Virus record (IMG/VR): IMGVR_UViG_3300030104_005414
Coordinates: 1 to 47,796 of that record
Strand: one strand, 5' to 3'
DNA: 47,796 nucleotides
Origin: a virus
The stretch's first letter is position 1, and each line of letters begins with the position of its first letter. The position numbers were made by a program, and so were the translations under genes. The notes beneath the pieces are model-generated. The model ran no database searches. It was not told the origin of the DNA and was given only the letters and a program-made list of their open reading frames with translations. Of the stretch, positions 1-8,320 are shown in pieces.

Positions 1-101
1 CTCGCCTCCTCCCGCTTCATCTTCAATGCTGCCTTTTCGTCTTTCACAATAAATGTCTGCTTTCCGGTGTTGTAATCTTCATAGTCTTCATGTTTTGACA
101 T
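1..101 (-). CDS. Start of a head gene cut by the left edge, probably scaffold or capsid related
   Basis: Only the first 33 codons lie in the window. The start is the ATG at 101, preceded by AAGGA about seven bases upstream, a clear ribosome binding site. The visible peptide begins MSKHEDYEDYNTGK and continues as a charged, Lys/Glu-rich stretch that looks helical. It follows the prohead protease gene by 16 bases on the same strand. In T4 the gene after protease 21 is scaffold gene 22, then the major capsid gene 23, so position suggests a scaffold or capsid-related protein. The residues alone do not prove this, and the rest of the gene lies outside the window. Confidence 0.6.
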   Translation of the reverse strand, partial: MSKHEDYEDYNTGKQTFIVKDEKAALKMKREEA

Positions 102-117
102 GGTTCATTCCTTGGGT

Positions 118-1401
118 TTATTGATTGTTTCGTTTTTTAGGCTTTACAGGTGCTCTCACTCCGGTCGCTCTAGCGCGTGCTCTTGCTGCTGCCGCTTCAC
201 CACTTCTTCCATATTTTTTAGCCTGCATGTATGACTTTGCTACTCGACTAAAGTCACCTTTGAGAGCATCATATGCCTTAGACCGGGCGGTGTCTGGTGT
301 ATCAAGGCTTGGTCTTTGTGCTCCAGCCCGCGTCTCTATAGCCTGCCTCTTACGTTTATTTGCTTTTTTTACATCACCTTCATCGTAACGATCACCCCAA
401 CAGATACGCTTAAGGCCCTCTACTGCAATTTCAACAGCATCTTTAATGCCATGCTTGGCTGGCTTGGGAGGTGGGGGAGGCAGTTCTGTTTTCTTACCCT
501 TAGCCTTAGCTCTGGCTTTAGCTTTCTTAAAAGCATCTGGATCATCCTTAATACTGCCCTCCTTCACGGGTTTCTTCTTTTTGGATTTTTTACCAGTCTT
601 CTCATCTTCCTCATCCTCATCCTCATCACTACCTTTTAAACGACCTTTTAAGATATCAGCAAAAGTAATCTTGCCGTCTTTGTTTAAATCAGGGAAAGAT
701 TTCTCATCTGATCTTTTCTTATTACCCCTAAGCATCTCGAAATCTTCCGCATCGATCTTATTGTTTTTATTCTTATCCAGCTTCTTCTGCTTACCCTTCA
801 ACGCTTCACTAATTTTACTTTCAAGCATTGTAAGCAAAACTCGGTCCTGCTTGTGCTTAGAGACAATCTGTTGAGCACGCTCACTGTTCTCACGCATCGA
901 CTCCGAAAGCTCAGGGAAAGCGCCTCGTGTGGAGGGGTCCGAAACAAGATCAAACGTGATAAGTTTAAAATCTTCGTTGACGATCTTACCCTTGATGCCT
1001 TCTGTGACACTACCAACGCCACGGCTAGAGATGCCAATCTTTACACCATCGTTGATTAGGGCCTCAACAATCTTGCCGTTAGGGGTTGAAAGGATTTCGC
1101 ACTCACCTATAACTGAACCATCTTTAGCAACATTTAATCCAGTGATAAGGTGAGAGGCTTGCGAAAGGTGGATAGCGTCATTGGCTGGGTGATCAAGAGC
1201 GCCAACTAAAGAACGATCACCGATCTTTTCTTGAATAGCTTTAACTTGGCTCTCCAAGATCTTTCTCGGGTAAATCCTTCCATTATTGTTCTGCTCGTCG
1301 CACTGTTGGAATTTGCCTCGCAGACGAAGGCGAGTGTTACCCTCTTTGCCTTCATTGATAACTTCTACTTTCTCTAAAACATTGCACTCGACGAGTAACA
1401 T
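118..1401 (-). CDS. 21: Prohead core protease, T4 gp21 type, with EF-hand-like C-terminal extension
   Basis: This should be the serine protease that cleaves scaffold and capsid proteins inside the prohead during maturation. Residues 1-170 carry the gp21 pattern: GALDHPAND with the candidate catalytic His71, GISSRG with Ser125/126, and the conserved tail LITFDLVSDPS. The start at 1401 has AGGA seven bases upstream. T4 gp21 is about 212 residues; this protein is 427. The extra half holds two EF-hand-like loops (D209-D220 and D238-D249, Asp/Asn at positions 1, 3 and 5 and Asp at 12), then an acidic patch, a Lys-rich patch and a very basic Arg/Lys/Ala-rich tail from about residue 285. The basic tail may be cleaved off or may contact DNA or scaffold. 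The protease assignment is strong; the role of the extension is unknown. Confidence 0.88.
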   Translation of the reverse strand: MLLVECNVLEKVEVINEGKEGNTRLRLRGKFQQCDEQNNNGRIYPRKILESQVKAIQEKIGDRSLVGALDHPANDAIHLSQASHLITGLNVAKDGSVIGECEILSTPNGKIVEALINDGVKIGISSRGVGSVTEGIKGKIVNEDFKLITFDLVSDPSTRGAFPELSESMRENSERAQQIVSKHKQDRVLLTMLESKISEALKGKQKKLDKNKNNKIDAEDFEMLRGNKKRSDEKSFPDLNKDGKITFADILKGRLKGSDEDEDEEDEKTGKKSKKKKPVKEGSIKDDPDAFKKAKARAKAKGKKTELPPPPPKPAKHGIKDAVEIAVEGLKRICWGDRYDEGDVKKANKRKRQAIETRAGAQRPSLDTPDTARSKAYDALKGDFSRVAKSYMQAKKYGRSGEAAAARARARATGVRAPVKPKKRNNQ

Positions 1402-1409
1402 AATAAATC

Positions 1410-1808
1410 CTATTTTTGCTTACGGGACCAGTATTTCTTGCTCTTGAACTTACCGGAACTTTGCTTACCATGCCGAACTAAAGTTCGAACAGCATATTTT
1501 TTAACGTCTGAAAATTTGGAGGGAATTGTGCCTGGGGAAAATCCTTTAGCAACACGACCTCCAACTTCCTGTTCATCGTCCTTACCCCATTTACGCTTGG
1601 TAATTACATAAAGACGATTTGAATTTTTTGTGGAGAAGATTTGACCAACAAATCCTTTCTTTAAAGCAGTTGTAATAGAGTCGTAAACTTTGACTCGGGA
1701 TTTAGAAGCTTTAGTTGTAGATCCACCCTTTCTCATCTTGGCTCTACCTTCAGCAGACCCTTGAGCTTTAGTTGCTCTTGTTTCTTTTATTACGTTTACG
1801 AGATCCAT
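1410..1808 (-). CDS. Small very basic protein, candidate prohead core component
   Basis: A 132-residue protein with many Lys and Arg residues and no membrane segment. The C-terminal third (about 100-132) is almost all Lys, Arg, Ser and Tyr. The middle contains a hydrophobic strand-like stretch around FVGQIFSTKNSNRLYVITKR. Its first 41 bases overlap the end of the upstream gene, which suggests coupled translation; the start at 1808 has no clear Shine-Dalgarno. It sits just before the prohead protease, where T4 carries the core genes 67 and 68, so a small internal head protein is a reasonable inference. I recognise no family. Confidence 0.6.
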   Translation of the reverse strand: MDLVNVIKETRATKAQGSAEGRAKMRKGGSTTKASKSRVKVYDSITTALKKGFVGQIFSTKNSNRLYVITKRKWGKDDEQEVGGRVAKGFSPGTIPSKFSDVKKYAVRTLVRHGKQSSGKFKSKKYWSRKQK

Positions 1809-2217
1809 TTTTCTTAGGGGGAGCTAGGTTGACACCGATTAAGCCAGTGGTAGTCATCTCTTCCATGACATCTCTCGCCTCTTTTAATAATTTCTTGAGA
1901 TGCTCTACTAAAGTTTCAAGCCTCTCTTTCAGTATGCTTGCCTCTGAGATAGGCTCAAAGGTAGGCATCATATCTTGCTTCTTCTCAGGGTCATCGCTTT
2001 CGTTTAAAGCGTTACTGAAACCAACGATTTGATTAACGTAAGAGTTTGGTACAACGACAGATTCTATACCAGCATCCGTGACAGGTGCCCCCAGCATAGC
2101 AGTCGCTATGGGTGGGATTTCCGCGACGGGGGCAGGAGCAGGCACCTCCTTCACGGGAGAAGCTTGAGCTAGAATGCCTTCAGTTAAGGCTAAAAGATCT
2201 TTAGTGCTAGCACTCAT
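1768..2217 (-). CDS. Pro/Ala-rich then helical protein, candidate prohead core component
   Basis: A 149-residue protein. Residues 1-60 are rich in Pro and Ala and look unstructured; residues 90-125 form a strongly amphipathic helix of Leu, Glu and Lys (SILKERLETLVEHLKKLLKE), a probable coiled coil. The last 15 residues are basic. The ATG at 2217 follows GAGG about eight bases upstream. The gene lies between an acidic small protein and a basic one, directly upstream of the protease, matching the T4 arrangement of small core genes (67, 68) before 21. The function is inferred from position and composition only. Confidence 0.6.
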   Translation of the reverse strand: MSASTKDLLALTEGILAQASPVKEVPAPAPVAEIPPIATAMLGAPVTDAGIESVVVPNSYVNQIVGFSNALNESDDPEKKQDMMPTFEPISEASILKERLETLVEHLKKLLKEARDVMEEMTTTGLIGVNLAPPKKNGSRKRNKRNKSN

Positions 2218-2226
2218 CTTTTAACC

Positions 2227-2550
2227 TCAATCTTCGTCTTTGTCGTTTTCTGCCTCGTCCTCGTCGTCCTCGTCGTCGTCGTCGTCTTTATCAGCTTCCT
2301 CAAGGAACTCGCCGTCCTGCTCAAGGGCCTCATTGATGGTGCCAAGGATGAAGTCAACGCACTCTTGCATCGCCTCTTCCGAGATTGGGTCGTCTAACTC
2401 CGACTCACACAACGGGCAAACATGGCCCTCTTCGCAAGCCTCTTCAACGGTCTCAACTTCTTGAGCCTCATTCACCTCTTTCGATTCAACGAGTTGGTTG
2501 GCGGCAAGAATCTTACCGACGTAGTCTTCTTCAACATTAATGTAACGCAT
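2227..2550 (-). CDS. Small acidic protein with Asp/Glu tail, gp67-like candidate
   Basis: A 107-residue, extremely acidic protein. The last 30 residues are almost all Asp and Glu, encoded by a run of GAC/GAT codons. A single CPLC pair at about residue 45 resembles half a zinc knuckle, but no second pair exists. The ATG at 2550 follows AGGAG, the best ribosome binding site in this part of the window, and the 53-base gap upstream is the largest in the run. T4 gene 67 encodes a short acidic prohead core protein in the same position relative to protease 21, so a core (internal peptide precursor) role is plausible. Sequence similarity to gp67 cannot be judged by eye. Confidence 0.6.
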   Translation of the reverse strand: MRYINVEEDYVGKILAANQLVESKEVNEAQEVETVEEACEEGHVCPLCESELDDPISEEAMQECVDFILGTINEALEQDGEFLEEADKDDDDDEDDEDEAENDKDED

Positions 2551-2592
2551 AATATACTCCTGTATTACTATGTATTCAATTTCTCTGAATAA

Positions 2593-2600
2593 ATTTTATA
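2593..2600 (-). promoter_or_regulatory. Possible promoter TATAAAAT ahead of the head-gene cluster
   Basis: On the minus strand TATAAAAT lies 43 bases before the ATG at 2550, inside the 53-base gap between the 1010-residue protein gene and the small acidic gene. It differs from the T4 late element TATAAATA at the last two positions and also resembles a sigma-70 minus-10 box. The gap is the only one over 20 bases in the run below 33 kb, so a head-cluster promoter here makes sense, but the match is imperfect and the gap is AT-rich. Confidence 0.3.
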
Positions 2601-2603
2601 AAA

Positions 2604-5600
2604 TTATACTCTAATTTTAGTAACGTTCTTTCGATCCTCTGAGGATACTATAGTTTTAGAGTCTTCCTCAATAACTCTAGAGGAGGTATTGAATCCCGAC
2701 TCAACATTTTCTATCTTGATGCCGCCCCTAAGTCCATTTGCAATACTAAGAATTAAATCCTTGTCGCTATCGTAAAAGACTTGACCCATCTTATTAACGG
2801 GCATTCTGCTGAAAACATCATACCAAGTTATCGTGGTGGTATTGTAAGTTGAAGAGAGATAATCAACAACCTCCCTGAGCATGTAAGCAGTTCCTTGGGC
2901 AGACACTGGTGAAGAGCTAGCCCCATACTCGTTGGAACTGCCAGAGTAAAAAGTTTGTGTAAAATCTTCTTCTAGATATTTATATCCAATATTTTGATCA
3001 CTCCCCTCTTCACCGTTGCCAACACGATCTACCCCACTTGCAACATTTAAACTATAAGATCTGAACATGGGCGGATTACCTCCGTCAATGAAAGCATCTG
3101 TTGCAGGTAGTACAGAGAGAGATCTTACATGAGTCTCACCGTGAGTTTTCAGATTTGAATTTCCGTTAAATGGATTATATTTACCACCAGCAACTGGAGT
3201 TACTACAAACCCAAAAGGTATATTTTTAACAAAACGCGACCCTATCGAGGAGAACCCTTTGTCTTTAAATCCATTAAGGTTGAAGTCGTTGAGTGATGCC
3301 ATAAATCCAGAAGTATCAAGAATGTATCTGTATATTGGATCTCTGTAATCAACAGAAAGCATAGGGGTATTCAAAGCGTTATTATTTACGTGTCTTTGAA
3401 TGTCTGCGGAATCGGTTAGCAGTGTGTAAGTTCCGCTATAATTCTCAACCAACGAATTGCTAGCATAATTTCCATTAACAGAACTTAGATCAAGAATGAA
3501 ATACAGAGGCTTTGTGGCAGAGGCACCAAGATCCCCAGCGATAAATTCATGTTGATTTGGAATTGATGATGCCGTAATAGTGATGGCTGGATCTATATCC
3601 AGCATCTCTAGAACTTTCAATCTAACTGACGGAGGGGCATAATATGAATCAGGTATAATGTTACCTGTGTACACAGCGTCTGTCTCATTACCAGACTTTA
3701 AAGCATCAATGTAATAACCGCCACCATCTCCAATGTTTAGTTTGTTTGGAGCACCCAAAGCTGGGATAGTTACCTGACCCACCGCACTAAGTGTGCTAAC
3801 TTCAAAACCATCATTAGGTATATTTAAATCTTTTACTGTGCCGTCTAGAGTTGTAACAGCCACCTGTAATTTAACGTCTTCATTAAGGGGTCTAACTCTA
3901 TTGATTTGAAAGTTTCTCCACGAGGAATTTTTACTATTCTCGTAGGTGTTAGCAGCGTTAGTGAGAAATTTAATGGCTAGACGGTCGGCTAGCTCTTTGT
4001 CCTTCGGCCTTTCCAACACATCAAACTTTTGATTTAGTTGCCCCTCAGCAGCTTGTAAGTAGTAATTAGGATCGAATTCATCAATGGTGCCCTCAAGTAA
4101 ATGTTTTCTTACGACATTCAATAACGTAGAAACACCGATTGGTTGACCACCAGGGTACCTTAAATATTGAAAAGTATTTGATAGAAGGGGGTTCAAGCTG
4201 GTTAGCAACTTATCGTCCGATAAATTTTGAAGAGTTATCTCATCCCAAGGACCAGTAGAATTTTTGGATTGAAGTAAATTAGCAACCTCTTCGGTCACTT
4301 CAGATTTGAATACATTTAAATTTAGATTGTTGGATACAATAATGGTTTCCTGGGTTGGCTCAGTTCTAAAGAAATTTAAATTAGGATCAAATAGAAAGGG
4401 CTCCGATATACCTTTTTCAATGTCTACGTAGTTTTCTTCTTCAACCATCTCATTTGCAGTTATGAGGTTGCCGTTGACAGCTTGCTGATTATTAACTATT
4501 TGATTAGCTTGATTGGTAGTGTTTATACTTACTGATGGCGATTGAGGTTGGACAGTCTGTGGTAGCCCAGGAGCAATCACACTAGGCTCATTTGCTGTGG
4601 AAAATGGCACAATAACAATAGGATCTCCAAGAGGTGTTGTAGGTTCAGACGTTGTAGTGGTCCCTAAAGCTGGAGGAGTTGGTTGAGAGATTGAAACACC
4701 TTGGCCTCTTGTAGGATCAGTCGTTGAACCTCCAGGCTCAGACGTTGTAGTGGTCCCTAAAGTTGGGTCTGGCTCCTGAGTGGGTACTTCCGGTGGGCAT
4801 GGGAGGTTTGTAAACGTGGGTGAGATACAGTTAGCTTCACACAAGGCTAAACTAGAAAAAGTGCAAGTAGGATCAGGCTCAACTGACCCATTAGCATTTA
4901 CAATATTTGGACTACACGTTCGACACTCGGTAAACACCGATGTGATAGTAGCCTCATTCAGAGGTAATCCTTCTTCCCCAGGACAAACACCCAGAGCCAC
5001 AACCTCGCATCTGTAATATATAATACCACCAGTCGTAGGGCCTTGCGGTGGTGGAGGAGCAGGGGGGAAAGGAGGAAGACCGGGGAATCGTGTGCCCCCA
5101 GGATTGGGAGTTATTGGCTTAAGAGGGCCGCGAGATGGAGGTACGACATCAGCGGGACGGCCAGTCGTTGGTCGTGACGATGGGCGAGATGGGGGCACGA
5201 CATCACCCGGCTCACGAACTCTCTCTTGAGGATTTAAACAATTTGGCCTACAGTCATTCAGACTTACATATATACATCCTGCATCTCCCGGCGATGGATT
5301 ATTTGGATCGCCAATACGAAGACCCGTTCTAGGGTCCGTTATGGTATTCTGCAAACCATCACAAGGCATACATTGCCTGTAGGGGGGATTGGTAAACGTA
5401 AATCCAGGAGCAGGGCTTGGAGCGCCTTGTCCAGGACTAATCTCAACACACTTTACTGCCGGTTCTTGAGGCGGTATGACAGGAGGGATGTAAGGTGGTA
5501 TAGGCTCTATTGGAGGTTTAGGCACTAACACCGGAGGTGTTATAGTTGGCTCTTGACCGCCAAATCCAGGGCCTTGAGTACCGGGCCTGACCCCTCTACC

Positions 5601-5636
5601 ACAAGGGAAGATTAAAGGATTCTCGGGGTCAGTCAT
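2604..5636 (-). CDS. Large virion protein with Pro-rich region and two cysteine-rich modules
   Basis: A 1010-residue protein, presumably a baseplate- or tail-attached structural or fibre protein. Residues 1-200 are very rich in Pro, Gly and Arg. Two cysteine modules share the spacing C-x2-C ... C-x7-C-x3-C: Cys 63, 89, 92, 121, 129, 133 and Cys 210, 238, 241, 258, 266, 270. A Thr/Ser/Pro linker with a repeated LGTTTTSEP follows (about 290-340), then from about residue 400 a large globular part without a motif I recognise. It is the last tail-type gene before the head-core genes, eight bases after the 891-residue gene. No clear Shine-Dalgarno precedes the ATG at 5636. The function is inferred from size, composition and position. 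Confidence 0.7.
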   Translation of the reverse strand: MTDPENPLIFPCGRGVRPGTQGPGFGGQEPTITPPVLVPKPPIEPIPPYIPPVIPPQEPAVKCVEISPGQGAPSPAPGFTFTNPPYRQCMPCDGLQNTITDPRTGLRIGDPNNPSPGDAGCIYVSLNDCRPNCLNPQERVREPGDVVPPSRPSSRPTTGRPADVVPPSRGPLKPITPNPGGTRFPGLPPFPPAPPPPQGPTTGGIIYYRCEVVALGVCPGEEGLPLNEATITSVFTECRTCSPNIVNANGSVEPDPTCTFSSLALCEANCISPTFTNLPCPPEVPTQEPDPTLGTTTTSEPGGSTTDPTRGQGVSISQPTPPALGTTTTSEPTTPLGDPIVIVPFSTANEPSVIAPGLPQTVQPQSPSVSINTTNQANQIVNNQQAVNGNLITANEMVEEENYVDIEKGISEPFLFDPNLNFFRTEPTQETIIVSNNLNLNVFKSEVTEEVANLLQSKNSTGPWDEITLQNLSDDKLLTSLNPLLSNTFQYLRYPGGQPIGVSTLLNVVRKHLLEGTIDEFDPNYYLQAAEGQLNQKFDVLERPKDKELADRLAIKFLTNAANTYENSKNSSWRNFQINRVRPLNEDVKLQVAVTTLDGTVKDLNIPNDGFEVSTLSAVGQVTIPALGAPNKLNIGDGGGYYIDALKSGNETDAVYTGNIIPDSYYAPPSVRLKVLEMLDIDPAITITASSIPNQHEFIAGDLGASATKPLYFILDLSSVNGNYASNSLVENYSGTYTLLTDSADIQRHVNNNALNTPMLSVDYRDPIYRYILDTSGFMASLNDFNLNGFKDKGFSSIGSRFVKNIPFGFVVTPVAGGKYNPFNGNSNLKTHGETHVRSLSVLPATDAFIDGGNPPMFRSYSLNVASGVDRVGNGEEGSDQNIGYKYLEEDFTQTFYSGSSNEYGASSSPVSAQGTAYMLREVVDYLSSTYNTTTITWYDVFSRMPVNKMGQVFYDSDKDLILSIANGLRGGIKIENVESGFNTSSRVIEEDSKTIVSSEDRKNVTKIRV
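4641..4766. repeat. Pair of 33-bp direct repeats, 93 bp apart
   Basis: Bases 4641-4673 and 4734-4766 match at 31 of 33 positions. Both encode the peptide LGTTTTSEP in the linker of the 1010-residue structural protein. The near identity at DNA level, beyond what the peptide needs, suggests recent duplication within the linker. Confidence 0.8.
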
Positions 5637-5644
5637 GATTCAAA

Positions 5645-8320
5645 TTAGCTGCAAATAACAGTTGGGTCTTTTTCTCTCATTCGAGTTCTTCCCGCACCTA
5701 GGGAGTTTGTAAGGTAATCATCAGCCACTCCGATTACCTCCCATTGCACAGATGGGTAAAGAACTGGTACAAGTGTGTTAAAGAAGTTGGGCTCAGTGGT
5801 ATGGCCGGGATTCATTATGTTGTTGAAATATTGATCTGCTCTATTTTGCTGAAGATTCAAGGACTGTTTAATTTTAGAAGATCCGCCTTGACTGAACGTG
5901 CCATTGCTTAGGATCGGCATTTGAGGCATAACAAATCCTGTGAATTTACTAGGATTATTTCTGTTTTTCCAAGGACAGTGGTCTTCTACGTTAAAAATGG
6001 GTAAATCACATCCAGCCCAAGCCACACAAATTACAAAGTGATCTTTAAATTTTTGAACCCAAACATTGGAAGTTTGCCTTAAAGATGCTTTTTCGCCTTG
6101 TCCAAGGGGATTACAATGTAGAAGATTTACTTTTACGTGATAATCTTTTACCCAAGGAGTGGCATCTAAATTTAATTTTATTCTTTTAGTAACAAAATTA
6201 ACTTGAACATTTCTAGCGTTTATGCTGTTTCTTGAGGATTGATTTATACCAAGAAGAGCCGTTATTATCCGGTTGGGAAAGTTGGCGTTGTTGCTTGTGT
6301 TTATGCTGGCAGTAGGCAGACGACCAGTATTACGTGGAGAACCCCAGGTGTAGTTGGCGTATGCATCAAATCCAAATTGAGTTCTGAGTGCATCAACTGT
6401 GGATTGTTGATTACCCGTAGAGTCTATCCAAGGAGGTAAATACTTAACATCGTTATCAGGTCCAGCGAACTCAGTGATCATTCCATTGCCAATATTAATG
6501 TGATCGCATATCTGATCTCCAGTGAACTGACCGTTAGAATACCATTTCGCCTTATCCCAATTTGGGCGGAAAGGAATAGATCCTTCAGGGTAACCAAACT
6601 CGGATTCCACTAAATCTACTAGTTGGTTCATCTGAGCTTCTCTTAATCCGCCTGCCGCATCTCGTTTAGCTTGTTTAATAAGAGCGCCCTCAGGACCCCA
6701 ATAACCACCTAAAACATTACCAGCCGCGATTGGTCTAGCACCAGAATTTCCAGGACCTTGAATGTTCCCTACATTAGTTGAGACGGTAACAATAGATCCC
6801 TCGATGGCCCCAAGTCTATTATCTAAATCTGTATAAACTTCTTTCCTAACTCGCTCTAAACCCGCTTCGGTAACAACGGGGTTAGCTATTGAAGCTTGAG
6901 GCATTGCAGCGGCGATGCCCGCACGCTCGTTATAGGCTAATTCAGTCGTCCTAAAGAATGGACGAATATCAATAATATCCTCTTCGGTAATTAGATCAGT
7001 AATAGGTCCAGAATCAGCTTGAACTCTAATGTAAGCGATTGGAAGAATAGACTGTCCAATTAATTGAAAAGCAGCAGTCTCTAACTGCTCAGATAACGCG
7101 GGAGCTAAGTTCATCAAATCATCAGGAGATGGGAACGAACCTCTAATTATGCCCGCCGAAGTTGTAAAGCCATTATTAGTTCCATTTTCATCCCCAGGAT
7201 GAGCCAACATAATTGGGACACCATCAAGAGTTTGAAGGTTTACTCGATCATCGGTATCATTAGAATTGGCGGCTGTTTGCCTAGAAACACCAATACCAGC
7301 CCCTTTTAAAATACCTAGAGTTGCCGTAGTTAAGTTTGTGGGATTACCATTACTATCAAACTTAGGAATTGTGGTTGATTCCTCATCAACCCCCTTCGAG
7401 TAAATAAAGAGAAGATCTATTCTTTGATTAGCAGCAAGAGTTTGCTTAGTGCCTGCTGAATCCAAGAAAAAGAAATCGTTTTCATCAAAGTCGGGAACAG
7501 TAATTTCAAGCTGTTCAGGAACATCCACAATCGATGTCCTAATCGCGCCTCTCCATCTCTTTATAAACTCGGACTCCAAACGGCCTTGCTCAGTGCCTTG
7601 AGGATCGGTGTTCTCATCTCCGTCAAAAACGTTTTTTATGAGAGTTAAATTTCTGGTGGTCTCGGGAGTGCTATGCTTTAAGATAGCTCCAATAAAGTTG
7701 GGGTAAAGCGGTCTTTCATCAGCATCAAAGTCATCATCAAATTGAGAATAGCCGGGAGAGTCGGTACCAGACACAGCTATTCCCTGAGCTAAATGAAAAC
7801 CTGATTCAGTAAAGAAGGGGAAAACAAAAGCTCTCTCTGCGAGACCGTTCATGTTCAAAGCATTACCTAGAAGACCCTTTTGAAATTCTTCAAGAACAGC
7901 GGCAGCGGCGGTGCCTATGTTTGTTTGAACTTGGTAAGTATTCAAATCTGAAATTGTGCCATCAGTGTTTCTCGTGTTACTAAAGCCTCCAATTTGTTGA
8001 ATTACTTGTAAAGGAGTAAGTGTAAAAGCGTTGTTAATTCTAGCTGTGAACTTACCGGGCTTAACTTTTACCTTCCTATCATTACCCGTAGCAAAAGGCT
8101 TTAATTCAGAGAAACCGCTTCTATCTATTTCTATCTCTTGTTTGTTGTTCTGACGAGAAATGATACCGTCAACTTGGTCCTTAAGGAAGTTTTGAGATTC
8201 CTCTAATTGTTTGACTGGAATGTTATCAACCTCATAGTAGTAAGGGTCATTAGCCTTAAAATGCCTAACAGGGCTGATAAAAGTGAAAGGTGTTTGGTAA
8301 TATCTAATTTCGTTAGCCAT
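5645..8320 (-). CDS. Large baseplate or tail-fibre structural protein with N-terminal anchor motif
   Basis: An 891-residue protein without membrane segments. Near the N-terminus (residues 26-41) it has PYYYEVDNIPVKQLEE, which aligns with a similar segment in the next gene upstream (FYNFEQDNLPLHDLDE) and may dock both proteins on the same virion partner. The middle is mixed strand and loop; residues about 480-560 look helical, with AGLERVRKEVYTDLDNRLG. The C-terminal third contains several Trp-rich strands. AAGGA lies about eight bases before the ATG, and the start shares one base with the upstream stop (TAATG), so translation is probably coupled. I cannot name a family; baseplate-periphery or fibre is inferred from size and position. 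Confidence 0.7.
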   Translation of the reverse strand: MANEIRYYQTPFTFISPVRHFKANDPYYYEVDNIPVKQLEESQNFLKDQVDGIISRQNNKQEIEIDRSGFSELKPFATGNDRKVKVKPGKFTARINNAFTLTPLQVIQQIGGFSNTRNTDGTISDLNTYQVQTNIGTAAAAVLEEFQKGLLGNALNMNGLAERAFVFPFFTESGFHLAQGIAVSGTDSPGYSQFDDDFDADERPLYPNFIGAILKHSTPETTRNLTLIKNVFDGDENTDPQGTEQGRLESEFIKRWRGAIRTSIVDVPEQLEITVPDFDENDFFFLDSAGTKQTLAANQRIDLLFIYSKGVDEESTTIPKFDSNGNPTNLTTATLGILKGAGIGVSRQTAANSNDTDDRVNLQTLDGVPIMLAHPGDENGTNNGFTTSAGIIRGSFPSPDDLMNLAPALSEQLETAAFQLIGQSILPIAYIRVQADSGPITDLITEEDIIDIRPFFRTTELAYNERAGIAAAMPQASIANPVVTEAGLERVRKEVYTDLDNRLGAIEGSIVTVSTNVGNIQGPGNSGARPIAAGNVLGGYWGPEGALIKQAKRDAAGGLREAQMNQLVDLVESEFGYPEGSIPFRPNWDKAKWYSNGQFTGDQICDHINIGNGMITEFAGPDNDVKYLPPWIDSTGNQQSTVDALRTQFGFDAYANYTWGSPRNTGRLPTASINTSNNANFPNRIITALLGINQSSRNSINARNVQVNFVTKRIKLNLDATPWVKDYHVKVNLLHCNPLGQGEKASLRQTSNVWVQKFKDHFVICVAWAGCDLPIFNVEDHCPWKNRNNPSKFTGFVMPQMPILSNGTFSQGGSSKIKQSLNLQQNRADQYFNNIMNPGHTTEPNFFNTLVPVLYPSVQWEVIGVADDYLTNSLGAGRTRMREKDPTVICS

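Noticed and set aside
446-874. A 142-codon plus-strand open frame opposite the prohead protease, with a hydrophobic Ser/Leu-rich product
   Set aside because: It is the complement of the Lys/Asp/Glu-rich region of the protease; low complexity and no ribosome binding site. The minus-strand protein has clear catalytic motifs.
1768-1830. Frameshift between the two small head-core genes over AAGAAAAATGG
   Set aside because: The heptamer is G AAA AAT, not a full slippery site, and the downstream gene has its own ATG, so ordinary overlapping initiation is enough.
2405-2420. CPLC in the small acidic protein as a zinc finger
   Set aside because: Only one cysteine pair exists, with no His or second pair nearby, so a zinc site within one chain is unlikely.
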